Origin: Streptococcus sp. 263_SSPC
GTDB taxonomy: Bacteria; Bacillota; Bacilli; Lactobacillales; Aerococcaceae
Reading direction: 5' to 3'
NCBI RefSeq assembly: GCF_001071995.1
Contig: NZ_JVNU01000025.1
Span: 62,172 to 126,171, forward strand
Length of the DNA stretch: 64,000 nucleotides
Position numbers and translations under genes: made by a program. Shown here one piece after another: positions 10,226 to 19,505 of the stretch. Position 1 is the first letter of the stretch; each line of letters starts with the position of its first letter. Below the pieces are notes generated by a model. The model was not told where the DNA came from and did no database searches. It was given only the letters and a program-made list of their open reading frames with translations.

Positions 10226-10409
10226 TATGTATATCTCCTAATTTCTCTCAAATCTGCTTATTTATGTTACCGAAAAATAAGGCGAAAAACAATGGTAAAC
10301 TGATTAATCTTTTATTACAAAATAGGAAGGATTTTTTAATCTCATATTCGGTTTTTGTTCGAGAATTTTTGCACATTCCCACCCCTATGCGCTTCGTCCT
10401 TTTTTGGTG

Positions 10410-10427
10410 TATTACAGCGTTGTAATA
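10410..10427. promoter_or_regulatory. 18-bp perfect palindrome, possible operator
   Basis: TATTACA-GCGT-TGTAATA lies between divergent dacA and the glycerate kinase gene, in a 340-bp intergenic region that otherwise shows only promoter-like sequence. I do not recognise the regulator. It could also be a weak hairpin without function. Confidence 0.4.
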
Positions 10428-10522
10428 TTCGAAAAAATCACCCTGACAGAATGAAACCAGCACCCTTCCTTTTTATCTTTTTCAAATTCATAAAAATTCC
10501 CATCTTTCGCAATAATTTTAAT

Positions 10523-10541
10523 TGTAAGCGCTTGATATAAT
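10523..10541 (+). promoter_or_regulatory. cre-like site overlapping the -10 of the glycerate kinase promoter
   Basis: TGTAAGCGCTTGAT (10523-10536) matches the left part and centre of the CcpA cre consensus. It abuts a perfect -10 TATAAT (10536-10541), about 30 bp before the start codon. The -35 is poor. Overlap with the -10 predicts carbon catabolite repression of the glycerate kinase/permease pair (inference). Confidence 0.55.
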
Positions 10542-10569
10542 GATTTTACAACAATAAGGAGGGATGGAA

Positions 10570-11721
10570 ATGAAAGTAGTCGTTGCGATCGATTCACTAA
10601 AAGGTAGCTTGTCTTCACTGGAAGCGGGTCAGGCCATCAAGGAAGGTGTTCAGGTCGTCTATCCTGAAGCCGATGTGGTTGTTCGGCCACTCGCAGACGG
10701 TGGTGAAGGAACGGTCGAAGCATTAGCCATCGGGATGGGAGGTGAAATCGTTCATGTGAGCGTCACTGGACCATTAGGAGAACCAGTAACTGCCAAATAC
10801 GGAATCTTAAAAGCGGACGGGACGCGTCCAAAAACAGCAATCATCGAAATGTCTGCAGCCGCAGGGATTACGCTAGTTCCTGATGAAAAACGCAATCCAA
10901 TGCATACTACAACATTCGGTGTCGGCGAATTAATTAAGGATGCCATCGATAATGGTTGTCGTCATTTTATCGTGGGAATCGGAGGAAGTGCCACAAACGA
11001 TGGTGGTATTGGGATGCTACAAGCGCTCGGATATGATTTCCTAGATAAGAACGGTGCTCCTGTCGCATACGGAGGCGCGGGTCTTCAATCGATTGCGCGT
11101 ATCCAGGCTGAAAATGTCTTGCCAGAATTAAAAGACTGCACTTTCCGCGTGGCATGTGACGTAACAAATCCGCTCTGTGGTCCAATGGGCTCGAGTGCCA
11201 TTTACGGTCCACAAAAAGGAGCTACCCCAGAAATGGTGAAGGAACTCGACGAGGCGCTTCTCCACTACGCCGAATTATCGAAAGAAACCTTTGACCATGC
11301 CGACCGCCTCTACCCAGGTACGGGGGCAGCCGGAGGAATGGGATTTGCGTTTCTCACATATACAAATGCTGTTCTTGAGAGCGGCATTAAGATTGTCCTC
11401 GAAGAAACAGGACTCGAAGACGAAATGAAGGATGCCGACTTTGTCATCACCGGTGAAGGACGCTTAGATAGTCAAACAGCCCTTGGAAAAGCTCCAATCG
11501 GCGTTGCTCATCTTGCGAAAAAACACGATAAGAAAGTCCTCGCCTTTGCAGGATGCCTCACACCAGACGCTGGGGTATGTAACGAGAACGGCATCGATGC
11601 TTTCTTCCCAATTTTACGAAGAGTCATCACCGTTCAAGAAGCGATGGAAAAAGAAACTGCGCGCGAAAATATGATTCGCAGCGTGGAACAAGTATTTCGT
11701 TTAATCAAAGCAGTTCAATAG
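10570..11721 (+). CDS. glxK: Glycerate kinase (GlxK/GarK family)
   Basis: A 383-residue glycerate 2-kinase of the GlxK/GarK family. It begins MKVVVAIDSLKGSLSS, the family hallmark (D-S-x-K-G-S), and contains RPLADGGEGTVEAL, FIVGIGGSATNDGGIGMLQA and GEGRLDSQTALGKAP. It phosphorylates glycerate with ATP, feeding 2-phosphoglycerate or 3-phosphoglycerate into glycolysis. The start at 10570 gives a 7-nt spacing from AAGGAGG; the ATG two codons earlier is too close. It is followed 12 bp later by the GntP permease gene, so the pair plausibly takes up and uses glycerate. Confidence 0.93.
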   Translation: MKVVVAIDSLKGSLSSLEAGQAIKEGVQVVYPEADVVVRPLADGGEGTVEALAIGMGGEIVHVSVTGPLGEPVTAKYGILKADGTRPKTAIIEMSAAAGITLVPDEKRNPMHTTTFGVGELIKDAIDNGCRHFIVGIGGSATNDGGIGMLQALGYDFLDKNGAPVAYGGAGLQSIARIQAENVLPELKDCTFRVACDVTNPLCGPMGSSAIYGPQKGATPEMVKELDEALLHYAELSKETFDHADRLYPGTGAAGGMGFAFLTYTNAVLESGIKIVLEETGLEDEMKDADFVITGEGRLDSQTALGKAPIGVAHLAKKHDKKVLAFAGCLTPDAGVCNENGIDAFFPILRRVITVQEAMEKETARENMIRSVEQVFRLIKAVQ

Positions 11722-11733
11722 GAGGAAACTAAA

Positions 11734-12900
11734 ATGACAGCACCAACCTTTTCAACATTAGGGGCCTTAGTCGGTCTCGTACTTGCTATTATTTTGATTG
11801 TTAAAAAAGTTCATCCAGCCTACAGTTTAATCTTCGGGGCTCTGATTGGGGGAATTATCGGAGGTGGCGGTCTTGCCGAAACGGTAAAAGCCATGGTTAC
11901 TGGCGCTCAAAGCATGATGTCTCCAGTTCTTCGTATCATGACGAGTGGGATTTTAGCCGGAGCATTAATTAAGACAGGCTCGGCTGAAACGATTGCCGAT
12001 ACGATTGTAAAGAAACTTGGCCAAAAACGCGCAATTGCCGCGATTGCGATTGCCACAATGATTATTTGTGCTGTTGGGGTCTTCATCGATATCGCCGTGA
12101 TCACAGTAGCTCCAATTGCCATCGCCATTGCGAAAAAAGCAAACCTTTCTAAAGCTGGTATTTTACTTGCGATGATTGGTGGTGGTAAAGCCGGAAATAT
12201 CATTTCACCAAACCCAAATACGATTGCCGCATCCGAAGCGTTCGGAATCGACCTTACAGCGTTGATGGTGAAAAACTTAATTCCTGCCTTTATCGCATTA
12301 TTCGTAGCGATTATTCTCGCTGGATTGCTTGCTAAAAAAGGCGGCGCTCATGAATTTGACGGTATTGACGAATCTGGAACAAGCGGCGTGTCTCTCTCTT
12401 TCTTCAAAGCCATGCTTGGACCAATCGTTGTAATCGCCCTTCTTGCCCTTCGCTCAATCGCTGGAATCAGCGTGGACCCATTAATCGCACTTCCTCTTGG
12501 TGGTTTAGTGACGATTGTTGTAACAGGTAATGCGAAAAACACAGTTGAATTCACTGAATTCGGTCTTAGCAAAGTGATTGGCGTATCAATTCTGTTAATC
12601 GGTACGGGTACCATCGCGGGAATTATCAAAGCTTCTGCATTGCAAGTCGATATGATTGCTCTTCTTGAAGCGATGAACATGCCAGCCTTCGTCTTAGCTC
12701 CTCTTTCTGGTATTTTAATGGGGGCTGCGACAGCTTCAACCACTGCCGGTTCAACGATTGCGTCTCAAACCTTCGCTGGTCCATTGACAGCAGCAGGCGT
12801 TCCAGCCGTATCTGCAGCAGCGATGATTCACGCAGGGGCCCTGGTTCGTCAAACCATTTTGCCGCCCAATCATGCACGGCTAATGACTCCGAATGCATAA
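11734..12900 (+). CDS. GntP-family permease, C-terminally truncated
   Basis: A 388-residue reading frame, of which about the first 370 residues are a GntP/GntT-type organic acid:H+ symporter (SLIFGALIGGIIGGGG, GVFIDIAVITVAPIAIAIAK, GGGKAGNIISPNPNTIAASE). Homologues run to about 420-450 residues and end with two more membrane segments. Here the frame changes at about 12845 (after AAMIHAGALV) into 18 residues that are the antisense of the neighbouring DUF924 gene. The context with glycerate kinase suggests glycerate as substrate. Loss of the C-terminal helices probably inactivates it, though this is not certain. Confidence 0.82.
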   Translation: MTAPTFSTLGALVGLVLAIILIVKKVHPAYSLIFGALIGGIIGGGGLAETVKAMVTGAQSMMSPVLRIMTSGILAGALIKTGSAETIADTIVKKLGQKRAIAAIAIATMIICAVGVFIDIAVITVAPIAIAIAKKANLSKAGILLAMIGGGKAGNIISPNPNTIAASEAFGIDLTALMVKNLIPAFIALFVAIILAGLLAKKGGAHEFDGIDESGTSGVSLSFFKAMLGPIVVIALLALRSIAGISVDPLIALPLGGLVTIVVTGNAKNTVEFTEFGLSKVIGVSILLIGTGTIAGIIKASALQVDMIALLEAMNMPAFVLAPLSGILMGAATASTTAGSTIASQTFAGPLTAAGVPAVSAAAMIHAGALVRQTILPPNHARLMTPNA

Positions 12901-13234
12901 ACGGCATCACGACAAAGCTACGTTCTTGAACAGTGAACTCATCCCAGTCGGACAGCGCCTCTTTGGCAAGTTCAACTGCTAATGCATCTGAAGCAAACGC
13001 CTTAGCATCATCCCTAAACATATTTCTAGAAAATTGGTCTAGCACGATAATTTCTGCTAGACGGCCTTTTGCACTACTACGCCAGTCGGCAGTTTCCCCA
13101 GCAACAATCGCTTCGTAAGTCTCAAGAAAACGCGAGCGAATTTCGTTATCGAATTCCTCTGATTTCTTAAACCAATCGGCAGGCTCACATTCCACAAACC
13201 AGAAATCGAGAACCTCTTGTGGAGTTGCCATCAT
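12626..13234 (-). CDS. DUF924 family protein, truncated and fused to antisense gntP sequence
   Basis: A 202-residue frame. Residues 1-130 are a recognisable DUF924 protein: TPQEVLDFWF, the DWF-FD-EIRSRF pattern, GRLAEIIVLDQFSRNMFR, DALAVELAKEAL and MPFMHSESL. Beyond WAAKWFDE (about 12845) the remaining 72 residues are the antisense strand of the GntP permease gene and not DUF924 sequence. The gene starts inside the larE stop (TAATG overlap), suggesting translational coupling to larE. DUF924 proteins have no assigned biochemical role that I can state. The missing C-terminal third makes this a probable pseudogene. Confidence 0.75.
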   Translation of the reverse strand: MMATPQEVLDFWFVECEPADWFKKSEEFDNEIRSRFLETYEAIVAGETADWRSSAKGRLAEIIVLDQFSRNMFRDDAKAFASDALAVELAKEALSDWDEFTVQERSFVVMPFMHSESLAVHDWAAKWFDEPGPLRESSLLQIRLERLLLSMDQRRFETQSLNRQWLKLSQPPLKYQKEELRRRLACSSLQEEQSYRLAMQKL

Positions 13235-14058
13235 TATTCTACCGCTGCTTTCTTTGTCTTTTCGTCGAGTTGGTCGTTCATACGGCCGTATTTATACCCT
13301 TGAAGGTCAACCGTTACAAATAAGAACCCTAAGTCTTGCATCATCTTGTTAATTTCTTCGTGATTCTTCACGAGTTTTTCGATTTGGTCTGCGCCGACTT
13401 CGATACGCGCTAAGTCTTGATGTACGCGAACACGTACTGGTTCAAACCCACGTTGTATGAAGTATTCTTCCGCTTTGAAGACTGCTTCTACTTTTTCAGG
13501 AGTAATGCGTGTTCCGTAAGGGAAACGAGACGCTAAGCTGCATGAAGGAGTTTTGTTCCAGTTAGTAACGCCTGCACGTTTGGCTAACTCACGAATTTCT
13601 GATTTATATAAACCTGCTTCTTGTAAGAGACTACGTACGCCTTCTTCATTACGCGCCTTCACACCTGGGCGATAATCATTGATGTCATCCATAATTAACC
13701 CATCTGAAAGTACGGTAAACCCTTCGCTCTCTACATTCTTTTTGATCGTTTGATAGAGCATTTTCTTACTATAGTACCAGCTGTTTGGTGTATTTGAGGC
13801 GATATGTGGATCAGAGAGTTCTTCCATTTCAAGCCCTAGCACACGCGCACCCATTTCCGTTCCAAGGTCAATTGCTTCACTAAATTCACGGTCTGAGAAC
13901 AACTCAGAGTTCACTACTGCTGCGATGACATTATCACGACCAAGCGTATCCACGGCGATTTTTAATAGGTAACTACTATCAATCCCTCCTGAATATGGGA
14001 CAACAATTTTTCCAACTTCCTTCAGCAATTCGCGTAATCGTGCTTCTTTTTCATCCAT
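13234..14058 (-). CDS. larE: ATP-dependent sacrificial sulfur transferase LarE
   Basis: A 274-residue cytoplasmic PP-loop enzyme of nickel-pincer nucleotide (NPN) synthesis. It has the PP-loop YSGGIDSS (22-29) and a conserved cysteine in TPSCSLASRFPYG (Cys173), matching the sacrificial Cys176 of Lactiplantibacillus plantarum LarE. It adenylates the LarB-made pyridinium dicarboxylate and donates its own cysteine sulfur, in two rounds. It is transcribed with larR, divergent from larABCD. In L. plantarum larE lies in the main operon, so this arrangement differs. Confidence 0.94.
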   Translation of the reverse strand: MDEKEARLRELLKEVGKIVVPYSGGIDSSYLLKIAVDTLGRDNVIAAVVNSELFSDREFSEAIDLGTEMGARVLGLEMEELSDPHIASNTPNSWYYSKKMLYQTIKKNVESEGFTVLSDGLIMDDINDYRPGVKARNEEGVRSLLQEAGLYKSEIRELAKRAGVTNWNKTPSCSLASRFPYGTRITPEKVEAVFKAEEYFIQRGFEPVRVRVHQDLARIEVGADQIEKLVKNHEEINKMMQDLGFLFVTVDLQGYKYGRMNDQLDEKTKKAAVE

Positions 14059-14079
14059 TCTCGGTTCCTTCTTTCTTTA

Positions 14080-14748
14080 TTAAAAGCTTTCGCGTCCTGT
14101 AAATTCTTCTAAATAAGCTTTGTCTAATACCACGAGTTTTTGGTTGTAGATTTTAACAACGCCTTCTTCTTTAAGGTCATGAATAATGCGGTTCACGCTA
14201 TTACGAGTAGAGATTCCACAAAATCCTGCGATATCCTCATTCGTAACGTTGAAATCAATCAAGATGCCGCCTTCTGCTTCCACCCCAAATTGATTCACTA
14301 ATTTATATAGGAAAGAACATACTGCTCCTTTTTTCCCGTTCATCGTCATATATTGCAACGATTCGATGGTTTCAGATAATTTATTACGGTAATATTCACG
14401 CACGTAATCTTGCAACTGTTGGTCGTTTTTCACGTATTCCCAAAACTTAATACGAGGGATACGGTAGAATGTTGCTTCATCGCTTTCGATACGGACGTTA
14501 AATGGTGCAGATGTGTAGTTTGACACCTCATCACGTACCAATGAAACAATATCGACCGGTGTCACATAATCTAAATTAAACTCACGGCCATCATTCATAA
14601 TGATACTTGTCTTTACAACCCCATCGATTAACACATACGTATACGCTTGTTCTAACCCACGATAAGCAAGGTACATATGTTTTTTCTTCTTTATAATAGG
14701 GGTATTTTCTTTTTCTAAAAATTGAATTAAATATTCTTCGCTGTTCAA
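14080..14748 (-). CDS. larR: Crp/Fnr-family lactate racemase regulator LarR
   Basis: A Crp/Fnr-type regulator of about 223 residues, with an N-terminal cyclic-nucleotide-binding-like beta roll (about 20-120) and a C-terminal winged helix (TNEDIAGFCGISTRNSVNRI). A TTG start at 14748 is chosen because GAGGAG lies 7 nt upstream; an ATG at 14793 has no good site. By homology with L. plantarum LarR it activates larA when L-lactate exceeds D-lactate. The divergent larA promoter region carries a matching inverted repeat. The identification rests on family plus context. Confidence 0.85.
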   Translation of the reverse strand: MNSEEYLIQFLEKENTPIIKKKKHMYLAYRGLEQAYTYVLIDGVVKTSIIMNDGREFNLDYVTPVDIVSLVRDEVSNYTSAPFNVRIESDEATFYRIPRIKFWEYVKNDQQLQDYVREYYRNKLSETIESLQYMTMNGKKGAVCSFLYKLVNQFGVEAEGGILIDFNVTNEDIAGFCGISTRNSVNRIIHDLKEEGVVKIYNQKLVVLDKAYLEEFTGRESF

Positions 14749-14808
14749 ATTGAACACTCCTCTAACGCAAATTCCTATACACACTATTATCATCTTATCA
14801 CAGAAAAT

Positions 14809-14833
14809 AACGTTAACAAATGTTACTAACGTT
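14809..14833. promoter_or_regulatory. Candidate Lar box between larR and larA
   Basis: AACGTTA and TAACGTT are exact inverted repeats separated by 11 bp, with a second imperfect palindrome (GTTAACA / TGTTAC) nested inside. The centre lies about 50 bp upstream of the likely larA start site: a -10 TATACT at 14861-14866 with a poor -35, as expected for a Crp-type activated promoter. Assignment to LarR is inference. Confidence 0.6.
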
Positions 14834-14900
14834 TGAGACTTCTGGGTGCACTATTTTATGTATACTTATAATCGTATTAAAAATTTAAGGAGATGTTATC

Positions 14901-16181
14901 ATGGTCGAAATTAAACTACCTTATGACAAAAAATCTATTACTGCTGTAATTCCTGACAAAAACTTTGCTGGATTACTTGAATCAAAAGCTGAAAACTATC
15001 ACAACCCACTTTCTGAACAAGAAACAGTGGAAAAATCAATGGATAACCCAATTGGTAGCCAAACATTAGAAGAATTAGCAAAAGGTAAAAAAGATATCGT
15101 GTTAATCAGTTCTGACCATACACGTCCAGTTCCTTCACATATCATTACACCAATCATTTTACGTCGTATCCGTAGCGTAAACCCAGACGCTCGTATCCGT
15201 ATTTTAGTTGCGACTGGTTTCCACCGTCCTTCAACTCGTGAAGAGTTAATTAACAAATACGGTCAAGAAATCGTGGACAACGAAGAAATCGTAATGCATA
15301 TTTCTACAAACGACGAAGACATGGTTAAAATCGGTCAATTACCTTCAGGTGGTGACTGCATCATCAACCGTATCGCTGCTGAAGCAGACTTATTAATCGC
15401 TGAAGGATTTATCGAAAGCCACTTCTTCGCTGGATTCTCTGGTGGACGTAAATCAGTTCTTCCTGGGGTTGCTTCATATAAAACAATTATGGCTAACCAC
15501 AGTGGTGATTTTATCGATTCAGACAAATCACGTACTGGTAACTTAGACCACAACCCAATCCACGAAGATATGTTATATGCAGCACGTACTGCAAACTTAG
15601 CCTTCATCGTAAACGTTGTATTAGACGGTGAAAAACATATCATCGGTTCATTTGCCGGAGACATGGTTGAAGCCCATAAAGTAGGTTGCGAATTCGTTCG
15701 TGAATTAGCTCATGTAACTAAGATCCCTTGCGACATCGCCGTTTCAACAAATGGTGGTTTCCCATTAGACCAAAACATCTACCAAGCGGTTAAAGGTATG
15801 ACTGCTGCTGAAGCAACAAACAAAGAAGGCGGCGTGATTATCATGGTTGCTGGATGTCAAGATGGTCACGGTGGTGAAGGTTTCTACCGTAACTTAGCTG
15901 ACGTTAAAGATCCTAAAGATTTCTTAGACCAAGCCATTAACACTCCAAGACTTGAAACAGTGCCAGACCAATGGACTTCACAAATCTTAGCGCGTATTCT
16001 AGTGCATCACCACGTAATCTTTGTATCTGACTTAGTTGAACCAAGTCTTATCACAAACATGCATATGGAATTAGCGAAAACATTTGACGAAGCTCTTGCA
16101 CGTGCCTTCGAACTTCAAGGAGCAGACGCAAAAGTAACAGTTATCCGCGATGGATTATCTGTTATCGTTGAAGATAAATAA
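14901..16181 (+). CDS. larA: Nickel-dependent lactate racemase
   Basis: A 426-residue enzyme interconverting D- and L-lactate with the NPN cofactor. The functional residues known from L. plantarum LarA occur at identical positions: His108 (ATGFHRP), His174 (IESHFFAG), Lys184, which is covalently linked to the pincer (GGRKSVLPG), and His200 (IMANHS). The DHTRP motif is at 72-76. It starts after AAGGAGATG. It leads the larABCD operon, whose next three genes make the cofactor and a lactate channel. It probably supplies D-lactate for the cell envelope or rebalances lactate isomers (inference). Confidence 0.96.
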   Translation: MVEIKLPYDKKSITAVIPDKNFAGLLESKAENYHNPLSEQETVEKSMDNPIGSQTLEELAKGKKDIVLISSDHTRPVPSHIITPIILRRIRSVNPDARIRILVATGFHRPSTREELINKYGQEIVDNEEIVMHISTNDEDMVKIGQLPSGGDCIINRIAAEADLLIAEGFIESHFFAGFSGGRKSVLPGVASYKTIMANHSGDFIDSDKSRTGNLDHNPIHEDMLYAARTANLAFIVNVVLDGEKHIIGSFAGDMVEAHKVGCEFVRELAHVTKIPCDIAVSTNGGFPLDQNIYQAVKGMTAAEATNKEGGVIIMVAGCQDGHGGEGFYRNLADVKDPKDFLDQAINTPRLETVPDQWTSQILARILVHHHVIFVSDLVEPSLITNMHMELAKTFDEALARAFELQGADAKVTVIRDGLSVIVEDK

Positions 16182-16182
16182 T

Positions 16183-16926
16183 ATGAAGCAAGAAGAAATT
16201 CTACAACAAGTGAAAGATGGACGCCTCTCGATTGAAGAAGCGTCCACCCTTTTGAAAGGGATTGAAGACATTGGTTACGCGGCCATTGATCTTTCTCGCC
16301 AAAAGCGCAATGGATTTCCAGAAATCATCTATGGTGAAGGAAAAAACATTGAGCAATTGATTGGCATCATCACTGCAATGAATGAGCATAAAACAGCCAT
16401 TCTTGCGACACGCGTGAACGCTGAAAAAGGTGAAGCTCTAAAATCTGCTTTCCCTGAAGGCGTCTATGAACCACTCGGACGTACCTTCGTCCTTAACCCA
16501 ATCGCACCAAAACATGAACACTACATCGCAGTCGTAACAGCGGGCACAAGCGACATTCCTGTTGCCGAAGAAGCGGCTGTCACTGCTGAGACATTCGGAA
16601 ATCACGTCAAACGTATTTACGACGTCGGAGTTGCTGGTATTCACCGCCTCTTCAATCGTCTCGAAGACATCCAAGGCGCTAGCGTCGTGATTGTCATCGC
16701 CGGTATGGAAGGTGCGCTTGTCAGTGTCGTTGGCGGTTTAGTAGACGTTCCTGTGATTGCCGTTCCAACCAGCATCGGATACGGAACGAATCTTCAAGGG
16801 GTGACGACTTTACTCAGCATGCTGACTTCTTGCGCAAGCGGCGTTACTGTTGTGAACATCGATAACGGTTTTGGCGCAGCCTATTCAGCAAGCATGATTA
16901 ACAACATTCGAGGAGGACTCGCATGA
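16183..16926 (+). CDS. larB: NPN biosynthesis carboxylase/hydrolase LarB
   Basis: A 247-residue LarB protein with a PurE-like C-terminal domain ([60 protein letters not shown]). LarB carboxylates nicotinic acid adenine dinucleotide and hydrolyses the phosphoanhydride, giving the pyridinium-3,5-dicarboxylate mononucleotide that LarE sulfurates. The start [10 protein letters not shown] lies one base after the larA stop; the longer frame upstream overlaps larA and is not needed. The LarC start overlaps its stop (ATGA). Confidence 0.94.
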   Translation: MKQEEILQQVKDGRLSIEEASTLLKGIEDIGYAAIDLSRQKRNGFPEIIYGEGKNIEQLIGIITAMNEHKTAILATRVNAEKGEALKSAFPEGVYEPLGRTFVLNPIAPKHEHYIAVVTAGTSDIPVAEEAAVTAETFGNHVKRIYDVGVAGIHRLFNRLEDIQGASVVIVIAGMEGALVSVVGGLVDVPVIAVPTSIGYGTNLQGVTTLLSMLTSCASGVTVVNIDNGFGAAYSASMINNIRGGLA

Positions 16927-18371
16927 GCACATTATATTTAGAACCATTTTCTGGGCTGAGCGGTGATATGCTAAATGCTCTTCTACTCGATTTAGGAGCC
17001 GACCGCAAGCATCTTGAAGAAGCCCTTAAGACGATTTCGCTCGACGGTTATCATCTTCATGTAGACCGCATCGCGAAAAGTAGTATTTGGGGAACAGACT
17101 TCGATGTGCATATGGAACACGGTGAAAAAGACCATGGAATCGCTGGCGACTTTGATCATCACCATCACGACCACGAGCATGGCCATGAACATCACCACGA
17201 ACACGAACATGAACATGAACATACACATGCTCATTCACATACGCACGAAGAACACACACATGCACACACTCACTCTCATGAGCACACGCATGAACATTCA
17301 CACGAACATGACCACGATCATCATCATGAGCATGAACATACTCACGACGGTCATTCTCATGAACATACACATAGTCATCATCACCATCACGGAGAAGTTC
17401 GTGGGTTGAAGGAAATCGAAACGATCATTCTTTCAAGTGGTGTTAGTGACTTTGTAAAAGAAAAAAGTTTGGAAGTATTCCGTGACATTGCACAAGCGGA
17501 AGCAAACGTACACCAAATGCCTGTGGAAGAAATTCACTTCCACGAGGTTGGCGCAACTGACTCTATCATCGACATCATGAGCTTCTTCATTTTGTGGGAA
17601 ACACTCGACATCGATACGGTTTACAGCACTGCTGTCACAGAAGGTAGCGGAACAATTACCGTTGCACACGGAGTCATGCCTGTACCAGTACCTGCTGTAA
17701 TGCAATTAAGACTTGGAACTGCCATTCCATTCTCACAAGACTTTGATATTCATACAGAGCTTGTGACACCAACTGGCCTTGCTCTCTTTAAGGCCATTCG
17801 CCCAGTATTTGCACAACCTTCAAACCTAACTGCTACTAAAGTCGGTTATGGTTTTGGGAAACGCGACACAGGTAAATTCAACGCGTTACGCGGAACACTC
17901 TTAGAGAAAAGTTCACTTTCTCATCAAGTCGTGACTTCCAATAACGATGAAATCATTCAAATCGATACAACCATCGATGACCAAAGCGGTGAAGAGCTTG
18001 GCTACATCATGAGCCTTTTATTAGAAGAAGGCGCGCTTGATGTGCACTACACTCCCGTTTACACAAAGAAAAACCGTCCGGCAACACATCTCACACTTCT
18101 CATTCAAGAAGGAGACCTCGAACGGTTTACAGCCATTTTATTCGAACAAACATCAACGATTGGCTTTCGTTATCAAAACGTCCAACGTAAAGTCATGAAT
18201 CGCACTTTCGAGACGCAACAAACGAGCCTCGGAGAAGTGAAAGTAAAGAAAAACCAATACGGTACTTATACAAAATCAACTTTAGAATATGAAGACTGCG
18301 CCCGAATCGCCCACGAAACTGGATTATCGATTCAAGCCGTCTATCAACAATTAACAAAAGAATTACATTAA
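16923..18371 (+). CDS. larC: Nickel insertion cyclometallase LarC, single ORF with His-rich insert
   Basis: A 482-residue LarC, which uses CTP to insert nickel into the dithiodicarboxylate precursor and complete NPN. It begins [20 protein letters not shown], the LarC1 signature, and contains [12 protein letters not shown]. From about residue 77 to 158 comes a remarkable His-rich segment (runs of HEHEH and HTHEH, roughly half histidine), likely a nickel store. In L. plantarum larC is split into larC1 and larC2, joined by programmed frameshifting; here the frame is continuous to the end. Confidence 0.94.
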   Translation: MSTLYLEPFSGLSGDMLNALLLDLGADRKHLEEALKTISLDGYHLHVDRIAKSSIWGTDFDVHMEHGEKDHGIAGDFDHHHHDHEHGHEHHHEHEHEHEHTHAHSHTHEEHTHAHTHSHEHTHEHSHEHDHDHHHEHEHTHDGHSHEHTHSHHHHHGEVRGLKEIETIILSSGVSDFVKEKSLEVFRDIAQAEANVHQMPVEEIHFHEVGATDSIIDIMSFFILWETLDIDTVYSTAVTEGSGTITVAHGVMPVPVPAVMQLRLGTAIPFSQDFDIHTELVTPTGLALFKAIRPVFAQPSNLTATKVGYGFGKRDTGKFNALRGTLLEKSSLSHQVVTSNNDEIIQIDTTIDDQSGEELGYIMSLLLEEGALDVHYTPVYTKKNRPATHLTLLIQEGDLERFTAILFEQTSTIGFRYQNVQRKVMNRTFETQQTSLGEVKVKKNQYGTYTKSTLEYEDCARIAHETGLSIQAVYQQLTKELH

Positions 18372-18384
18372 GGAGAATCAACCA

Positions 18385-19113
18385 ATGGATCAAACATTTA
18401 TGCATTTATTATTATCAGAATTTATGGGAACAGCCCTCATGATTATCTTCGGGGTCGGCGTACACTGTGATGACGTCTTGAAGAAAACTAAATACGCTGG
18501 AACAGGTCACTTATTCGCCATCACAACATGGGCATTCGGTATCACTGTTACTTTATTCATCTTCGGTGGTGTAAGTATCAACCCTGCTATGGCGCTTGCT
18601 AAAGTAGTTTTAGGAGTACTTCCTGCAGAACAATTCATCCCTGTTGCTATCGCTGAATTCTTAGGCGCATTCGCTGGTGCGGTGATCGTATGGTTTATGT
18701 ACGCAGACCACTTCACAGCTTCTGAAGGTCAAGTAGACGGAATCGCCATCCGTAACATCTTCTCAACAAACCCTAACTTACGTAACTTACCACGTAACTA
18801 CTTCGTCGAAGCATTTGCAACTTTCATTTTCTTAACAGCTATCTTAGCAACTGAAAATGTAAACAAAGAATTATTACCAATCGTGGTTGGTTTAATCGTA
18901 TGGGCTGTCGGTATGGGTCTTGGAGGTACAACTGGATTCGCGATGAACCAAGCTCGTGACTTAGGACCTCGTCTTGCTTACCAATTATTACCAATCAAAA
19001 ACAAAGTCAATAACGACTGGCAATATGGATTATTAGTACCTGGTACAGCTCCATTCATCGGAGCTGTATGTGCTGCATTCTTCGTTCGTTACTACTTAGG
19101 TTACTTTATGTAA
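18385..19113 (+). CDS. larD: Aquaglyceroporin family lactic acid channel LarD
   Basis: A 242-residue MIP/GlpF-family channel with six membrane helices. The first NPA-type loop is SINPAMALAK. The second is modified, in FAMNQARDLGPRL: the usual NPAR is replaced by NQAR. Position as the last gene of the lar operon and family membership match L. plantarum LarD (GlpF1), which moves neutral lactic acid across the membrane. It starts after AAGGAGAATC and ends before a good terminator. Glycerol transport is an alternative. Confidence 0.88.
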   Translation: MDQTFMHLLLSEFMGTALMIIFGVGVHCDDVLKKTKYAGTGHLFAITTWAFGITVTLFIFGGVSINPAMALAKVVLGVLPAEQFIPVAIAEFLGAFAGAVIVWFMYADHFTASEGQVDGIAIRNIFSTNPNLRNLPRNYFVEAFATFIFLTAILATENVNKELLPIVVGLIVWAVGMGLGGTTGFAMNQARDLGPRLAYQLLPIKNKVNNDWQYGLLVPGTAPFIGAVCAAFFVRYYLGYFM

Positions 19114-19137
19114 AACTATATCTGTATAAAAACAGAC

Positions 19138-19169
19138 AAGGTACAAGAGAAATTCTCTTGTACCTTTTT
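19138..19169 (+). terminator. Terminator of the larABCD operon
   Basis: Stem AAGGTACAAGAGAA / TTCTCTTGTACCTT followed by TTTC, 25 bp after larD. Confidence 0.88.
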
Positions 19170-19186
19170 CTTTTTATCCTTAGAAG

Positions 19187-19216
19187 CAAAAACAGCCGAC
19201 TATTTCTAGTCAGCTG
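19187..19216 (-). terminator. Terminator overlapping the end of yidD
   Basis: Minus strand ACAGCTGACTA / TAGTCGGCTGT then TTTTT. The left arm overlaps the last codons and stop of yidD. Confidence 0.7.
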
Positions 19217-19490
19217 TGTCGTTTTTACTGGCATCAATAATTTTCTTACGGTAATCCTTGTTCCGTCTCAGCGTAAAATAGTCTGGAACCGGATCTTGGC
19301 CACCGCGAATAAATGGATGGCATCGGCAAATGCGTCCGCACCCCATCAATACGCCTTTTAGCGCGCCATGCTTTTCAACTGCCTGAATCATATAGCTCGA
19401 GCAGGTTGGTCTATAGATACACGAAGGCGGGAATAAGGGAGAGATCCACTTTTGATATCCACGCACGAGTGCAATCATGATTTTTTTCAT
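19206..19490 (-). CDS. yidD: Membrane protein insertion efficiency factor YidD
   Basis: A 94-residue YidD (DUF37) protein with the signature [20 protein letters not shown] followed by [12 protein letters not shown] and GRICRCHPF. These small membrane-associated proteins assist Sec/YidC-dependent insertion. Normal length. The initiation codon is uncertain (ATG at 19490 or four codons later), since no strong ribosome binding site precedes either. It is the last gene of the leftward group that includes the TVP38-like gene. Confidence 0.92.
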   Translation of the reverse strand: MKKIMIALVRGYQKWISPLFPPSCIYRPTCSSYMIQAVEKHGALKGVLMGCGRICRCHPFIRGGQDPVPDYFTLRRNKDYRKKIIDASKNDTAD

Positions 19491-19505
19491 CTCTATACTG
19501 CTTTC

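Noticed and set aside
17026-17409. Long frames on both strands in the His-rich part of larC, and a CRISPR- or VNTR-like look
   Set aside because: The repetitive CAT/CAC/GAA codons of larC create open shadow frames. There are no constant repeats with unique spacers.
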